Below are positions 6,442 through 15,454 of a DNA stretch of 20,631 nt, piece by piece. The stretch spans positions 1 through 20,631 of the forward strand of contig JAGHBN010000118.1 of the NCBI GenBank assembly GCA_021160985.1, written 5' to 3'. The first letter of the stretch is position 1, and each line of letters begins with the position of its first letter. The stretch is from Thermococcus sp. GTDB taxonomy: Archaea > Methanobacteriota_B > Thermococci > Thermococcales > Thermococcaceae. A program made the translations under genes and the position numbers. The notes under the pieces were generated by a model. The model saw nothing but the letters and a program-made list of their open reading frames with translations. It did no database searches and was not told where the DNA came from.

Positions 6442-7128
6442 ATGTTAAAACGTGGAAAGCGAGGACAGGTATCCTTGGAGTTCATGATGGTATTCGGAAT
6501 AATGCTGATACTGCTCCTGTACTCCGTTAGAAACGTGACCTTCAGTGAGGGGAGCCCTTCAAAGGAGAACCTCCGCATTCAGGTTAATCTTGAGGAGAAG
6601 AACCTCGCGAACTCGATCTCAAATACCCTCTCCCAGGTTTACGCCCAGGGGCCGGGAGCCAAGTCCACGGCGTCCGTTAAGCTGACTTTTCTCAGGGATG
6701 CCAAGATGCTGTCCAAAGCACTGGGGGTTAACGACCCGGTGATAGTGATCACCTATGGCTTCAACCCCGAGCACATACTTGATCCCAGTAAGAAGGGGAA
6801 CGGGACGTACGTGACAGTTTTGCCCGGGAACTCCGACTACACCGGCACTTTTACCGGTGGGGACAAAACCGTGTTCTGGAGTGAATCGCCGTATCAGAAA
6901 GTCCTCTGCAACGTGAGCGGGACATGGGACCCCCTGGATGGTAGGGACATTGATGGCGTGAATCCCTGCAGACCCGGTTCCCCCAAGATGTATGGCCTCA
7001 GGATTAAGCCTACCGAACTTCCCCCAGTTCTCAAAATAGTCGTAACCTGGGATCCTGACAAGCCGGACAGCTGGAAGTTCAACTCCACTGAGGGCACCCT
7101 CCGCATAAACATAAACCCTGGTGGATGA
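6442..7128 (+). CDS. Class III signal peptide (pilin-like) protein 1
   Basis: A 228-residue protein with a textbook archaeal class III signal: a short basic head ending KRG8, predicted cleavage before Q9, then Q-V-S-L-E-F with glutamate at +5, and a hydrophobic helix to about residue 27. In characterised archaea such proteins are cut by a prepilin peptidase and assembled into type IV pilus-like filaments through that helix. The remaining ~200 residues are polar and beta-rich, with sequons (NVS, NST, NGT) and two cysteines 19 residues apart near the C-terminal third. I do not recognise a named family for that part. ATG 6442 is preferred over TTG 6439 for its spacing from GGGGGT. First gene of the operon. 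The next ATG lies two bases after its stop. Confidence 0.82.
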   Translation: MLKRGKRGQVSLEFMMVFGIMLILLLYSVRNVTFSEGSPSKENLRIQVNLEEKNLANSISNTLSQVYAQGPGAKSTASVKLTFLRDAKMLSKALGVNDPVIVITYGFNPEHILDPSKKGNGTYVTVLPGNSDYTGTFTGGDKTVFWSESPYQKVLCNVSGTWDPLDGRDIDGVNPCRPGSPKMYGLRIKPTELPPVLKIVVTWDPDKPDSWKFNSTEGTLRININPGG

Positions 7129-7130
7129 CC

Positions 7131-7574
7131 ATGAGAAAGGGCCAGATAAGTCTTGATTTCCTCTTCGCGGTGACTCTGATATCAATCCTGACCCTCAACT
7201 TAGTATATATTGGGACGACCCAGAAAACCCAGGCTGAGACGTTCGACCTGACGACAAAAGCCAAGGTATTTGCGGTGGACATTAGGGACAGCGTGGCCAA
7301 ACTGTACGGGCTTGGAGATGGGTTCAGGGTTAGAAAGGAAATCCCGTTTAATCTCCGGCCGGGGGATTACGTGGAGGTCTTGCTAGATAATTCGACCAAC
7401 ACCATAGCAATTGCGGGCGAAGTAGGGGGGAAGAAGTTCTACACTCAAATAAAGTCCCAGGTCCCCATCTACGAAAAAAGCGTGATCAAGCTCTACCCTG
7501 GTAAGGAGAGTTTCTGGATAGTCGCCACATACAACAGTGCGGAGGGCAGGGTAGATGTTGAGGTCTCGCCGTAG
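7131..7574 (+). CDS. Class III signal peptide (pilin-like) protein 2
   Basis: A 147-residue small pilin-like protein. The N-terminus MRKG4 followed by Q5-I-S-L-D-F and a hydrophobic stretch gives the class III cleavage site, with aspartate at +5 in place of the common glutamate. The rest resembles a small beta-sandwich-like domain with a positively charged surface; the family is not recognised. Two ATGs compete. The one at 7125 overlaps the previous stop but sits directly against GGTGG (7120-7124), leaving no spacer. ATG 7131 is six bases from the site and gives the more standard short basic head. The gene overlaps the next one by 20 bases. Confidence 0.8.
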   Translation: MRKGQISLDFLFAVTLISILTLNLVYIGTTQKTQAETFDLTTKAKVFAVDIRDSVAKLYGLGDGFRVRKEIPFNLRPGDYVEVLLDNSTNTIAIAGEVGGKKFYTQIKSQVPIYEKSVIKLYPGKESFWIVATYNSAEGRVDVEVSP

Positions 7575-8040
7575 GGCCCAGACTGCCCTTGAAGTGCTCT
7601 TCATACTAGCGATAATACTCGCAGGTGTAGTTGTAATCACCTCCTCCTACACGAAATCATCAACTGTAACCACTATGGACGTGTACGTTAGGGATGCCGC
7701 TTCTTCCGCGTGCGACTATTTGAATGAAGGTGTTGTAATTCTGGATGACCTTCACGAGCCCCTAAATGGGGTTTTTGTATACACCAATTACTCCTATGCC
7801 TTTCTGTCCTTTGAAAGGCTGAAAACTGTGGAAGCTGGGAGCGAGGTCTCGATAACGGTTAATATCTCCTCCGTAAAGGTCTTCCCCGAAACTGAGCGGG
7901 TTTTTATGGAGTCAAGCATAAAGGAATACATACTGCGTTACATCTCCTCGCGGCCGAATGTCCGGAGAGACGGTGATTACCTGTACTTCGGTGGGAAAAA
8001 ATTCACAATCGTAGTGAAAGTTAGGGGTGAGACCGGATGA
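7555..8040 (+). CDS. Class III signal peptide (pilin-like) protein 3
   Basis: A 161-residue pilin-like protein. Its head MLRSRRRA8 is followed by Q9-T-A-L-E-V and a long hydrophobic helix (to about residue 29), so the cleavage site has alanine rather than glycine at -1 but keeps Q at +1 and E at +5. The mature domain is unrecognised. It starts at ATG 7555, inside the end of the previous gene, nine bases after GGAGG (7541-7545). Its stop overlaps the next ATG (ATGA). The three small proteins in a row look like minor pilins or a co-assembling set. Which of them is the major subunit, if any, cannot be told from sequence. Confidence 0.8.
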   Translation: MLRSRRRAQTALEVLFILAIILAGVVVITSSYTKSSTVTTMDVYVRDAASSACDYLNEGVVILDDLHEPLNGVFVYTNYSYAFLSFERLKTVEAGSEVSITVNISSVKVFPETERVFMESSIKEYILRYISSRPNVRRDGDYLYFGGKKFTIVVKVRGETG

Positions 8041-9854
8041 AGAGGAGAGGGCAGGTTTTTTCCCTTGATGCTATGATAGCTTTCGTCATTGTCATCTTAA
8101 TGCTCGGAACGGTTACGGCTACATCTGAGGGGCTCAGAAATGAAATCACCTCCATGGTTGGCTGGTACGAGAGGGCAAACATAGCGGATAATATGCTCGA
8201 TGTGCTGATTAAAAGCCCTGGAGAGCCGGCCAACTGGATTGACGATCCCTCAAATGTTAGGGTCGTCGGGCTTGCCGACAATAGGAGCAGCGGGATAGTG
8301 TATCAAAAAGTGCTGAAATTGGTAAATGAAGTTGAAAATAACAACTCTGCTGTCAAAGCCTCTTTGGTAAAGATGTGCAACGACAAAGACTTCGAGCTTC
8401 TTTTCTTCCAGGGCAAGTGGGATTTTAACGTATCTTACCTGTGGGATCCAACGATCACAGGGACTACTTTTTGGGAGTTTATGTCGTGGCCGGGTGATTG
8501 TAAGGTTGCCGGTAATAAGAAATATGACCTAAATTATCCTGCAGTTTCTTTCTGTGATCCTTTGCTTGTGACCGGTAGTCTCCACGTTGTAGACAGTGAA
8601 TCTTTCTGTGTCATTGGGGACTTGGATGGCAGGGGCTCTGTTACTTATGACATCGGCCACTATCCCCCCACATCCTCAGGTTCAGGGAACATTGGGATTG
8701 ATGAGCCTTATCTCGCAATAGAAGGGGACTGGATAGTAAGGGGAGCAGTAACAGTTCATGTAGAGGGTGACATTTTCATAGAGGGAGCGCTTATCGTGCT
8801 TGGAGGTGGAACGAGAAGGGTTGATGTTGCCCACGACATGTACATATTTGGGGACAGCACTCACGCCCCCCTGTTTGATCCCGGCCAGAGCTTTACTGTT
8901 ACGATCGGCATAAGCGGATATTCCCCCGGCAATCTCTACGTTAAATACGGCGGTACTTGGTATGTCGCCATTAGCGATCCGTGGAATGCTGATTCTTGGT
9001 ACAAGTTCAATGGTACGGAATGGGTGCAGGTGACGCTCTCCGAATTTGAGACTGTAGTTAAGGGCAACATAATTCCAGATAGGAAACCAAACGGCGTCAC
9101 GGTGACTATAGATGGGTACCTCCCGCCCAATGATTGGCAGGAGCCCATGCCTGAATGTTGGGCCGGTGGATTGCCTCTGGACGTTACTAATGCGACGGCA
9201 AACTACACCTTCCCTACCAATATCACGAGTGAAATTGGAGCTGGTAACCTCAGCAACGTCCTACCCGGGCTCTATAAGGCCATTGTCAAAATAAACGACA
9301 CCATAATTGTGAACCCCGATATGAATCTCACTATGGAATCAAGGGAGAACTCTCCATGGGTGGAATTCTCTGAGAGAAGGACGGCGATGGTGCTGCTCAA
9401 GTATGATTCACAGAAAAACGTAACTCCAGGAGGGCTGATCAATATCCTTTCCGGTACCCTGATTTTCCCGATTCCTGCATACTACACGCTGAGCATAACC
9501 CTGCCCGACCAGAACGGTGTTTATGCCCTCTTTATGGTGGTTGACGGTTCAACTCTCAAAGTGCTGGGCGTTTGGAGGGTAAACAATATAGTGGCGGGAG
9601 CGATGTGGGTGAAGACCGAGGACCGTCCATATCTGGTCAGAGTCTACAAGGGTATCGGAGGCACTCTCCTGGTTCCGTGGAACGACCTGTTTGAAGATTT
9701 CGACCCGTATAAAGGTGGAAAGATTGTGTCCCTTTGGATGTATGAATCAAATGCTCCGTGGGTATTCCTCAGGGACGGGGGGGACATAAGTCCGTTCCTC
9801 ACCCCGAGGGTCGAGCCGGTTGTAGTACAGCTGTGGGTGTGGGATGACTCATGA
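8037..9854 (+). CDS. Large class III signal peptide surface protein (605 aa)
   Basis: Begins MKRRG5 then Q-V-F-S-L-D and a hydrophobic helix to about residue 27: a pilin-like entry signal on a far larger protein than a pilin. Residues 28-115 look helical (a stalk-like SPGEPANW segment and a GLAxN segment). Residues 176-275 alternate short strands with repeated V/I-x-G-x-hydrophobic units (IEGDWIVRG, VEGDIFIEG), suggesting a beta-solenoid. Residues 385-432 carry six N-glycosylation sequons. Cysteines at 114, 155, 173, 191 and 374 could form disulfides. It ends PVVVQLWVW plus four residues, a motif also closing the next protein. The middle is visibly richer in A+T than the flanks. It overlaps both neighbours by ATGA. 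Function unknown; probably an extracellular filament component or adhesin. Confidence 0.75.
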   Translation: MKRRGQVFSLDAMIAFVIVILMLGTVTATSEGLRNEITSMVGWYERANIADNMLDVLIKSPGEPANWIDDPSNVRVVGLADNRSSGIVYQKVLKLVNEVENNNSAVKASLVKMCNDKDFELLFFQGKWDFNVSYLWDPTITGTTFWEFMSWPGDCKVAGNKKYDLNYPAVSFCDPLLVTGSLHVVDSESFCVIGDLDGRGSVTYDIGHYPPTSSGSGNIGIDEPYLAIEGDWIVRGAVTVHVEGDIFIEGALIVLGGGTRRVDVAHDMYIFGDSTHAPLFDPGQSFTVTIGISGYSPGNLYVKYGGTWYVAISDPWNADSWYKFNGTEWVQVTLSEFETVVKGNIIPDRKPNGVTVTIDGYLPPNDWQEPMPECWAGGLPLDVTNATANYTFPTNITSEIGAGNLSNVLPGLYKAIVKINDTIIVNPDMNLTMESRENSPWVEFSERRTAMVLLKYDSQKNVTPGGLINILSGTLIFPIPAYYTLSITLPDQNGVYALFMVVDGSTLKVLGVWRVNNIVAGAMWVKTEDRPYLVRVYKGIGGTLLVPWNDLFEDFDPYKGGKIVSLWMYESNAPWVFLRDGGDISPFLTPRVEPVVVQLWVWDDS

Positions 9855-12187
9855 AGAGGAGGGGCTTTATCTTTACCCTTGATGCACTCCTTGCCGTTAT
9901 ATTAGTGCTGATTATGGTTACAAGCATAGTCTCAATTCAGTCCCAGAGCTTGAATGTGTACACTAGCAGCCAGAGAATCGAGGAAAAGTACCTGGCCGAG
10001 GATACGTTGAACGTCCTTCGCACCACGCCCCTTGTCCAAGTAGTCCCCCCCGCAGTAATAGCCGAATGGGAGAGTACAAACGCTTCAATAATAGAGAAAT
10101 GGGTTAACGACAGTAAGGACGTTCCTGTACTTGATCCAAGGTTTGTTGATCCTTACATGACCCCTGTGGAGATAATGTCAACCTACTGGGCCCTCGAGCC
10201 GAAATTCCCGGGCCTCAGGCGGAGGGCAATGGTTATCATGAAGTACGTGCTTGACAGGCTCTTAAAGGGGTATTCCTATGAGATGATAATCTCTGCAAAC
10301 GGCACGGGCCCGTACAACTACTCCAGGCCCTTTGTTTCCAAAATACTCAGCAATAACACTGCCATAACCAACGTTTCTGAGGTTTCTCCGGCAACACTTG
10401 TTATAAGTGGTTATGCCTACAATCAGACTCCTAAGGGATACATAGCAAGGGCCTATCTGAGCAAGCTTCGGGCGAAGGTTACCTCCTATGTGTACTTTGG
10501 AAGCTCGGCCTTTGCCTACGCACCTGATGAAACGGACTACACGGTTGTAAAGATGGTGATTCCAAATGAGCAGGAGAATCCCCTCCCATATGATGCCAAC
10601 ATAATTAAGGTAAAATGGTTCCCCCAGCCCCGGTGGTTTTCACCTGGCTCCTACATGCAGCTGTTTATAGACGGTGAACCTGTTAAATGCGGCCAGTTTG
10701 AACCGAACACATTTGTACTCTACACCCAGTGGGAGGTTCTCGAAGATTCCAACCCCTCTGACCCCAACACATGCAACATGCTTGAAATCTTAAGGAGGCA
10801 TTCCAATCTCAGAAGACACGTCTTTGAGATTAGGGTATACAATCCAGGGGGCAGCTGGAGCTATGGTTCATACTACGTCGGCGGCACCCACCCTAACTCC
10901 TTCGTTGGACTGGAGTATAAAACATCTCAGATGAATACTTTCAACTATCCCCACGTCTTCCACTTTGACGAGATTACAACCAATCACCCGTTCCAGGTGG
11001 AGAATGCGGTATTCATAGCAGGTAATCTCTCAAACATGTCTGTGACGGTGAAAATAGATGGTGCTGATTTGATTGGAGAACTGCCCCAGCTATACTTAAC
11101 GTACCTCGACAAACGTGTTGACATTGGGTATGGGGACCCTCGTGGAAATGACACTTTCATTTGGTCGTGGGAAGTCATCACGAGCAAACTTGCCACGGCT
11201 GGAATAGACTGGCAATCCCTCTCGAAGAGTTATGTGTGGTTTGCCGTCACTTTTGGCATGCCCTACAATAATGGGGAAAGGGTTTCGGTGACACCGGGGC
11301 GGGACTTTGGCCGAAACGTTACCTTAGACTACGCCGGCTCTTATATATTCGTGGATTACACACCGTCCGTGGCGTCGAGTTCCTATTCTATTGATATCAC
11401 GAGGGAAATAAACCAAGACAATGTGGTTGGGAGCAGGTATGCTGAAACACTCTACGGAACAAATTTCTACACAATGCTGGAGTGGAGATACAACGTTCCC
11501 ACTGTGGCCGTTCCGTTATGGACCAAGCTTCATATAGTAAGGCTGCACCACGTGAGATCATACGAGGACAACGCTCAGAAGTTCGAGATATCTCCTGGGT
11601 TCTCAAATTGGCACGTGCTCTACTGTCACGGGGCGGGTTGTTCTCCAGATAGGCCCTTCGCTGACCCGGCCTTTACGAGGTGGGGGGTCGTTAGGGGAGT
11701 CCCTGACAACGCCGGCAATCCCATAGATGAGCCCATTACACCGGGAGATAATTACATCCGCGTTGAAACGGGGACGGATTACGTAATCTCGAAAGAGTTC
11801 ACAACGGGAGAGGTCACGTATCTCCTCGATGCATATGCCTCCTACGATAAAGTTTTCCCTATGTTGATGCAGGGTTACGATAGGGGAATTCGGGCTTACA
11901 ACCTTACCTACCAAGGCGCTCAAGGAGAGTCTTCCATTGTTGTAGGCGATTTCGCGGCAGTTTCTAAGGGATATTACACTAACATAACGGCATGTGAGCT
12001 GGATCCAGAGAATTATGCGGTTGATGATGCGATCTTGAGGCTGTTTGAGAAACTTGGAGGAGACGGGTGTAACGAGCCCCTACTTGTCAATCTTGAGGAG
12101 ACCAAGATAGACTTTGCCACCGTGGAGGGAGTGCCCACCTCTATAGGTCCCATCATAATAACACTGCGTGTGTGGAGGGAGAACTGA
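9851..12187 (+). CDS. Large class III signal peptide surface protein (778 aa)
   Basis: Starts MKRRG5 then F-I-F-T-L-D and a hydrophobic helix to about residue 27, the same plan as the 605-residue neighbour. The region after the helix again looks helical (IEEKYLAEDTLNVLR). The remainder is long, beta-rich and aromatic, with many sequons and several spaced cysteine pairs, for example YCHGAGC. No catalytic motif or named domain is recognised. It ends PIIITLRVW plus three residues, paralleling the end of the preceding protein, so the two are probably distant paralogues that swapped or diverged in their central parts. The start overlaps the previous stop (ATGA), and its TGA shares a base with the next ATG (TGATG). 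A binding or filament-tip role is inference. Confidence 0.72.
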   Translation: MKRRGFIFTLDALLAVILVLIMVTSIVSIQSQSLNVYTSSQRIEEKYLAEDTLNVLRTTPLVQVVPPAVIAEWESTNASIIEKWVNDSKDVPVLDPRFVDPYMTPVEIMSTYWALEPKFPGLRRRAMVIMKYVLDRLLKGYSYEMIISANGTGPYNYSRPFVSKILSNNTAITNVSEVSPATLVISGYAYNQTPKGYIARAYLSKLRAKVTSYVYFGSSAFAYAPDETDYTVVKMVIPNEQENPLPYDANIIKVKWFPQPRWFSPGSYMQLFIDGEPVKCGQFEPNTFVLYTQWEVLEDSNPSDPNTCNMLEILRRHSNLRRHVFEIRVYNPGGSWSYGSYYVGGTHPNSFVGLEYKTSQMNTFNYPHVFHFDEITTNHPFQVENAVFIAGNLSNMSVTVKIDGADLIGELPQLYLTYLDKRVDIGYGDPRGNDTFIWSWEVITSKLATAGIDWQSLSKSYVWFAVTFGMPYNNGERVSVTPGRDFGRNVTLDYAGSYIFVDYTPSVASSSYSIDITREINQDNVVGSRYAETLYGTNFYTMLEWRYNVPTVAVPLWTKLHIVRLHHVRSYEDNAQKFEISPGFSNWHVLYCHGAGCSPDRPFADPAFTRWGVVRGVPDNAGNPIDEPITPGDNYIRVETGTDYVISKEFTTGEVTYLLDAYASYDKVFPMLMQGYDRGIRAYNLTYQGAQGESSIVVGDFAAVSKGYYTNITACELDPENYAVDDAILRLFEKLGGDGCNEPLLVNLEETKIDFATVEGVPTSIGPIIITLRVWREN

Positions 12188-15100
12188 TGAAGCGGAGGGG
12201 TTTTCTTATAAATACCACGGCTCTTGTGCTGCTGATACCGCTTCTTTTACTGGTGGCGACGTATGAGAGTGTTTCTTACTCTATACTCGGTAATCAGGCT
12301 GAGCTTATGCAAAGCGAAAGAACGTTTAGGATTGTTTCTTACCTTGAAGAGGATTTCGAAAACGTGCTTCAGCTTTCGGCAAAAAGGGCACTGGCCCTTA
12401 CTGTTGACTTTGTGGTGAGCGAACAGCCCGTTGATAACGCCAGCAGGGCAATATCAACCCTTATAATGGAGGGAGATTATCCGTACTTCAGGGCTGGGGC
12501 TATATCCGGGAAAGACTGGGAGCCCACAATAGAGGAGTTCATGGGAAACAACACGATAAAAGACTGGATAAACAATATGAAGATTGAGCTGAGAAAGCAG
12601 GGTTATTACATCGAGACCCCCACTGAAGAGGTCTTGAGAAACACCAACATAATCGTCGGCCAGCTGGACTCTTTCCACGTGGTTGTAATGGCCAATATCT
12701 CCCAAATAAAAATCGTGGACGGCTCGAATAACGTGGTTTATGAGGGGCCCTTACCAAGGAAGGGTTCGGCGCATGCTATCCTTTCCGTTGAGGGGACAGA
12801 GGACCCGTTATTCCCAGTACTGTCCAACCACCGCCTGTCGAGAATTGTGTACTCGTGTGAGTATGCGTTTCCAGAATTAACTCCCCCATATACAATGATT
12901 GAGGGCGACGCGATTAATCCAACGACCCTTAGCCGGTTTTCAGCCCCCATGTTCAGCAGTCCGCGCACAGGAAGCATCTACTATTATGACACGTACCTGG
13001 AGCAGGAGAACGTCCTTGGTTACGTCATTGGGAGGGAGTGCCCGGCTAGCGTGAATGCCCCTGCCCTCTGCAACACCACTGTGGCCGGTGTTCCCGTTTC
13101 GCCGAGGGATGTGGTAAACAGCGGTGACATGGGTGTAATGGTACTTGAGAGTTCTGGGTCTGGAGGAGCGGGTGTATGGTGCAATACTCTCATGGAAAGC
13201 AGGGTTAATTTCACCCTGCCTGCCAATCCAAACACGCTCACACTTCTCGTGTTTACTAATCCGCCCTTCAAAGATGCCGCTCACAGTGGAAACAAGGCGT
13301 CGATAAGGATATACAAGAGGGACACCTGTGAGCTGGTACCATACTGGATAGAGTACTGGGGAGACGATAAAATCCTGATATGGCTGAACACCACGGACAC
13401 GAGCGAGTACTCGGTTTATTACACCACAGACCCGTCATATGTGAGCTGGGGCAACATTGGAATCTTTCCCTACTACAGGTCCGCCTTCAGCCTCCCTGCT
13501 GGAGAAAAGCAGGAGAGCTTTCTGACGAATCTTTCGTGGAGCACTGTTTACGTAAGGTATCAGCTTAGAGCATCTCAGGGGACTACACCCTTCAACGGCG
13601 GCGTTGGGGTTTCGTGGGATAGCATGCTTTCTGGCGGGGATCTGGTGGTGAACGTGAGCTATCCTCACTGGCTTTACTACCCCTCACTGGACAACGTTCA
13701 GATACCCGTTCAGCTGAATTCAACCATAGCCCAGATGATTGACCACGACTCCAACAACCGGGCAAGGATACAGGTCTATGACATCGCTGGCAATCCTCTC
13801 CCGTTCTGGGTAGAGTACTGGAACGATACTGGAGCGCTGATATGGGTAAAGGCTGAACTGGTATGGGATCTGCTTGCTGCCAAGTATAAGACCGCGTTCA
13901 GGATATCGTATAACACGGGCCCCTACGTTAGAGGGGACGGAGACGCAGTCTTCCCGTTCTTTGATGACTTTAACGAGACCCTCTCAAAGTGGGATATCGA
14001 CCCATACAACCAGGGAGCCCAGGTAATCCCCGATGCTTCAAACAGTGTCGTCGAGCTGGTGGGAGGAAGCAGTCTGTTTTCTATGCGGAATATGGATCCC
14101 CTGAATATTTACTATGATTTTGCGGTCAGGTTCAGAATGAAACCCACTTTTTCGAACGCTCGGGATTGGGATGCCGGTGTTGCCGTTTGGGATGGAAGCC
14201 TATGGGGTAGACCATACGGATGGCGGCGATACCTTCAGGAACAGTTGTTCACCGACGATATGAAGAATGATGACAACTTGGCCATTCATTGGGCGGGGTG
14301 GAGGCAGCAGCGGAATGGAGGCTGGACGCTGTCAACGTGGTGGGCTAGGAACGATGTCATAGATGAGTACAGGGGCGACTCCCAGTTCCACACTTACGAG
14401 GTTAGGGAATTCTTTGAGGGTTCTGTGAGTTTCCTCGACCTCACTAAAGGTAGGGTGAACATATATGACCTTTTCCCGGTTTCGATAAGCCAGCCATTGA
14501 ACTACATTTACCTAGTTATCGATAGCGGAAATGCGAATAGGGGGGCTCTCTTTGACTGGGTATTCGTTAGAAGGCTACTCCCCAACGAGGACGAACTCAC
14601 TGTAAACATCCAGTGGGAGTCATCCACCCAGGGGGAAAAGCTCGAGTTCGTGGACAGTGGAACGGGAGCGATCAGAATACTGAGGAACTGGACACAGATA
14701 CTTAATGAGACATTGGTGCTTTCAGATGTGAGTGTTCCTCAGAGGTATCAGGTCACCGTCTCGGGAGGAAGTGTTTCCTTTACGCATGAGCCCAATACAA
14801 ATCCAACTACACTGGCCTCGGTAGTGACGAACCGCCGGCCGGTATCCCTATGGGCCGTTGTTGACAACGCTATGAACAACACGGCGCTCTTTGACTGGAT
14901 TGTAGCCTTCCCAGCATATTCGGAAACATCGGTTAATGTGCTCACGGCTCCAGAAAGCAAACCTCAAGGGGGGGTGCTTTCGAAGAAGGACAGGGTTTAC
15001 GACGTACAGCCGTTTATAACGTGTGTCGAGGACGGGAAGTATTTCGGTGTTGATGGTGCGCCATCCTTCCTTGAGAGGCTCGAACACCTGGACCCGGGAA

Positions 15101-15450
15101 CCGGGAGGAGTGTCAATTGGGAGTACTATGAGAGGCTGTCAGCGAAGCTCCAGCGGCGCATCTATGGTGAGGTGAAGTACCCGATAGGGCTCGTCAGCTT
15201 CATACTTCCAAAGAACCTGCCGCCGAACATTGCGTTTATAGTTAGAAAGCGTCCTGCGGCCGACTTTATATACTTAGACTACAAGAATCTGCCCACTGAC
15301 GATCCAAACGCTAAAAAGGTCCTGGGGATATCCGCAAACGGCGGAGTTAACTCCATGATAATCGATGAAAACTTCTATCTGGACTGGAGAACAGCGGAGA
15401 TGGTATTTGTCAGAAGACAAGTAATTGAGGACCTGCTTTGGGAGGGATGA
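12187..15450 (+). CDS. Giant class III protein with DUF2341/LamG-like modules
   Basis: A 1087-residue surface protein. It starts MKRRG5 then F-L-I-N-T-T-A-L and a hydrophobic helix; unlike its neighbours it has no acidic residue at +5/+6. After a helical stalk there are two DUF2341-like domains (about residues 330-412 and 490-580) with the signature L-P-[YF]-W-[IV]-E-[YS]-W ... I-W-[LV]: VPYWIEYW/ILIWL and LPFWVEYW/LIWV. A concanavalin/LamG-like region follows the second (from FPFFDDFN, ~590, to GALFDWVFVR, ~785), and a shorter similar unit ends TALFDWIVAFP (~895). A C-terminal part contains GKYFGVDGAPSFLERLE, which I recall from other archaeal surface proteins. Such modules commonly bind glycans. 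Start ATG 12187 follows GGAGGGA; GTG 12172 in frame is rejected. Confidence 0.78.
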   Translation: MKRRGFLINTTALVLLIPLLLLVATYESVSYSILGNQAELMQSERTFRIVSYLEEDFENVLQLSAKRALALTVDFVVSEQPVDNASRAISTLIMEGDYPYFRAGAISGKDWEPTIEEFMGNNTIKDWINNMKIELRKQGYYIETPTEEVLRNTNIIVGQLDSFHVVVMANISQIKIVDGSNNVVYEGPLPRKGSAHAILSVEGTEDPLFPVLSNHRLSRIVYSCEYAFPELTPPYTMIEGDAINPTTLSRFSAPMFSSPRTGSIYYYDTYLEQENVLGYVIGRECPASVNAPALCNTTVAGVPVSPRDVVNSGDMGVMVLESSGSGGAGVWCNTLMESRVNFTLPANPNTLTLLVFTNPPFKDAAHSGNKASIRIYKRDTCELVPYWIEYWGDDKILIWLNTTDTSEYSVYYTTDPSYVSWGNIGIFPYYRSAFSLPAGEKQESFLTNLSWSTVYVRYQLRASQGTTPFNGGVGVSWDSMLSGGDLVVNVSYPHWLYYPSLDNVQIPVQLNSTIAQMIDHDSNNRARIQVYDIAGNPLPFWVEYWNDTGALIWVKAELVWDLLAAKYKTAFRISYNTGPYVRGDGDAVFPFFDDFNETLSKWDIDPYNQGAQVIPDASNSVVELVGGSSLFSMRNMDPLNIYYDFAVRFRMKPTFSNARDWDAGVAVWDGSLWGRPYGWRRYLQEQLFTDDMKNDDNLAIHWAGWRQQRNGGWTLSTWWARNDVIDEYRGDSQFHTYEVREFFEGSVSFLDLTKGRVNIYDLFPVSISQPLNYIYLVIDSGNANRGALFDWVFVRRLLPNEDELTVNIQWESSTQGEKLEFVDSGTGAIRILRNWTQILNETLVLSDVSVPQRYQVTVSGGSVSFTHEPNTNPTTLASVVTNRRPVSLWAVVDNAMNNTALFDWIVAFPAYSETSVNVLTAPESKPQGGVLSKKDRVYDVQPFITCVEDGKYFGVDGAPSFLERLEHLDPGTGRSVNWEYYERLSAKLQRRIYGEVKYPIGLVSFILPKNLPPNIAFIVRKRPAADFIYLDYKNLPTDDPNAKKVLGISANGGVNSMIIDENFYLDWRTAEMVFVRRQVIEDLLWEG

Positions 15451-15454
15451 ACTC

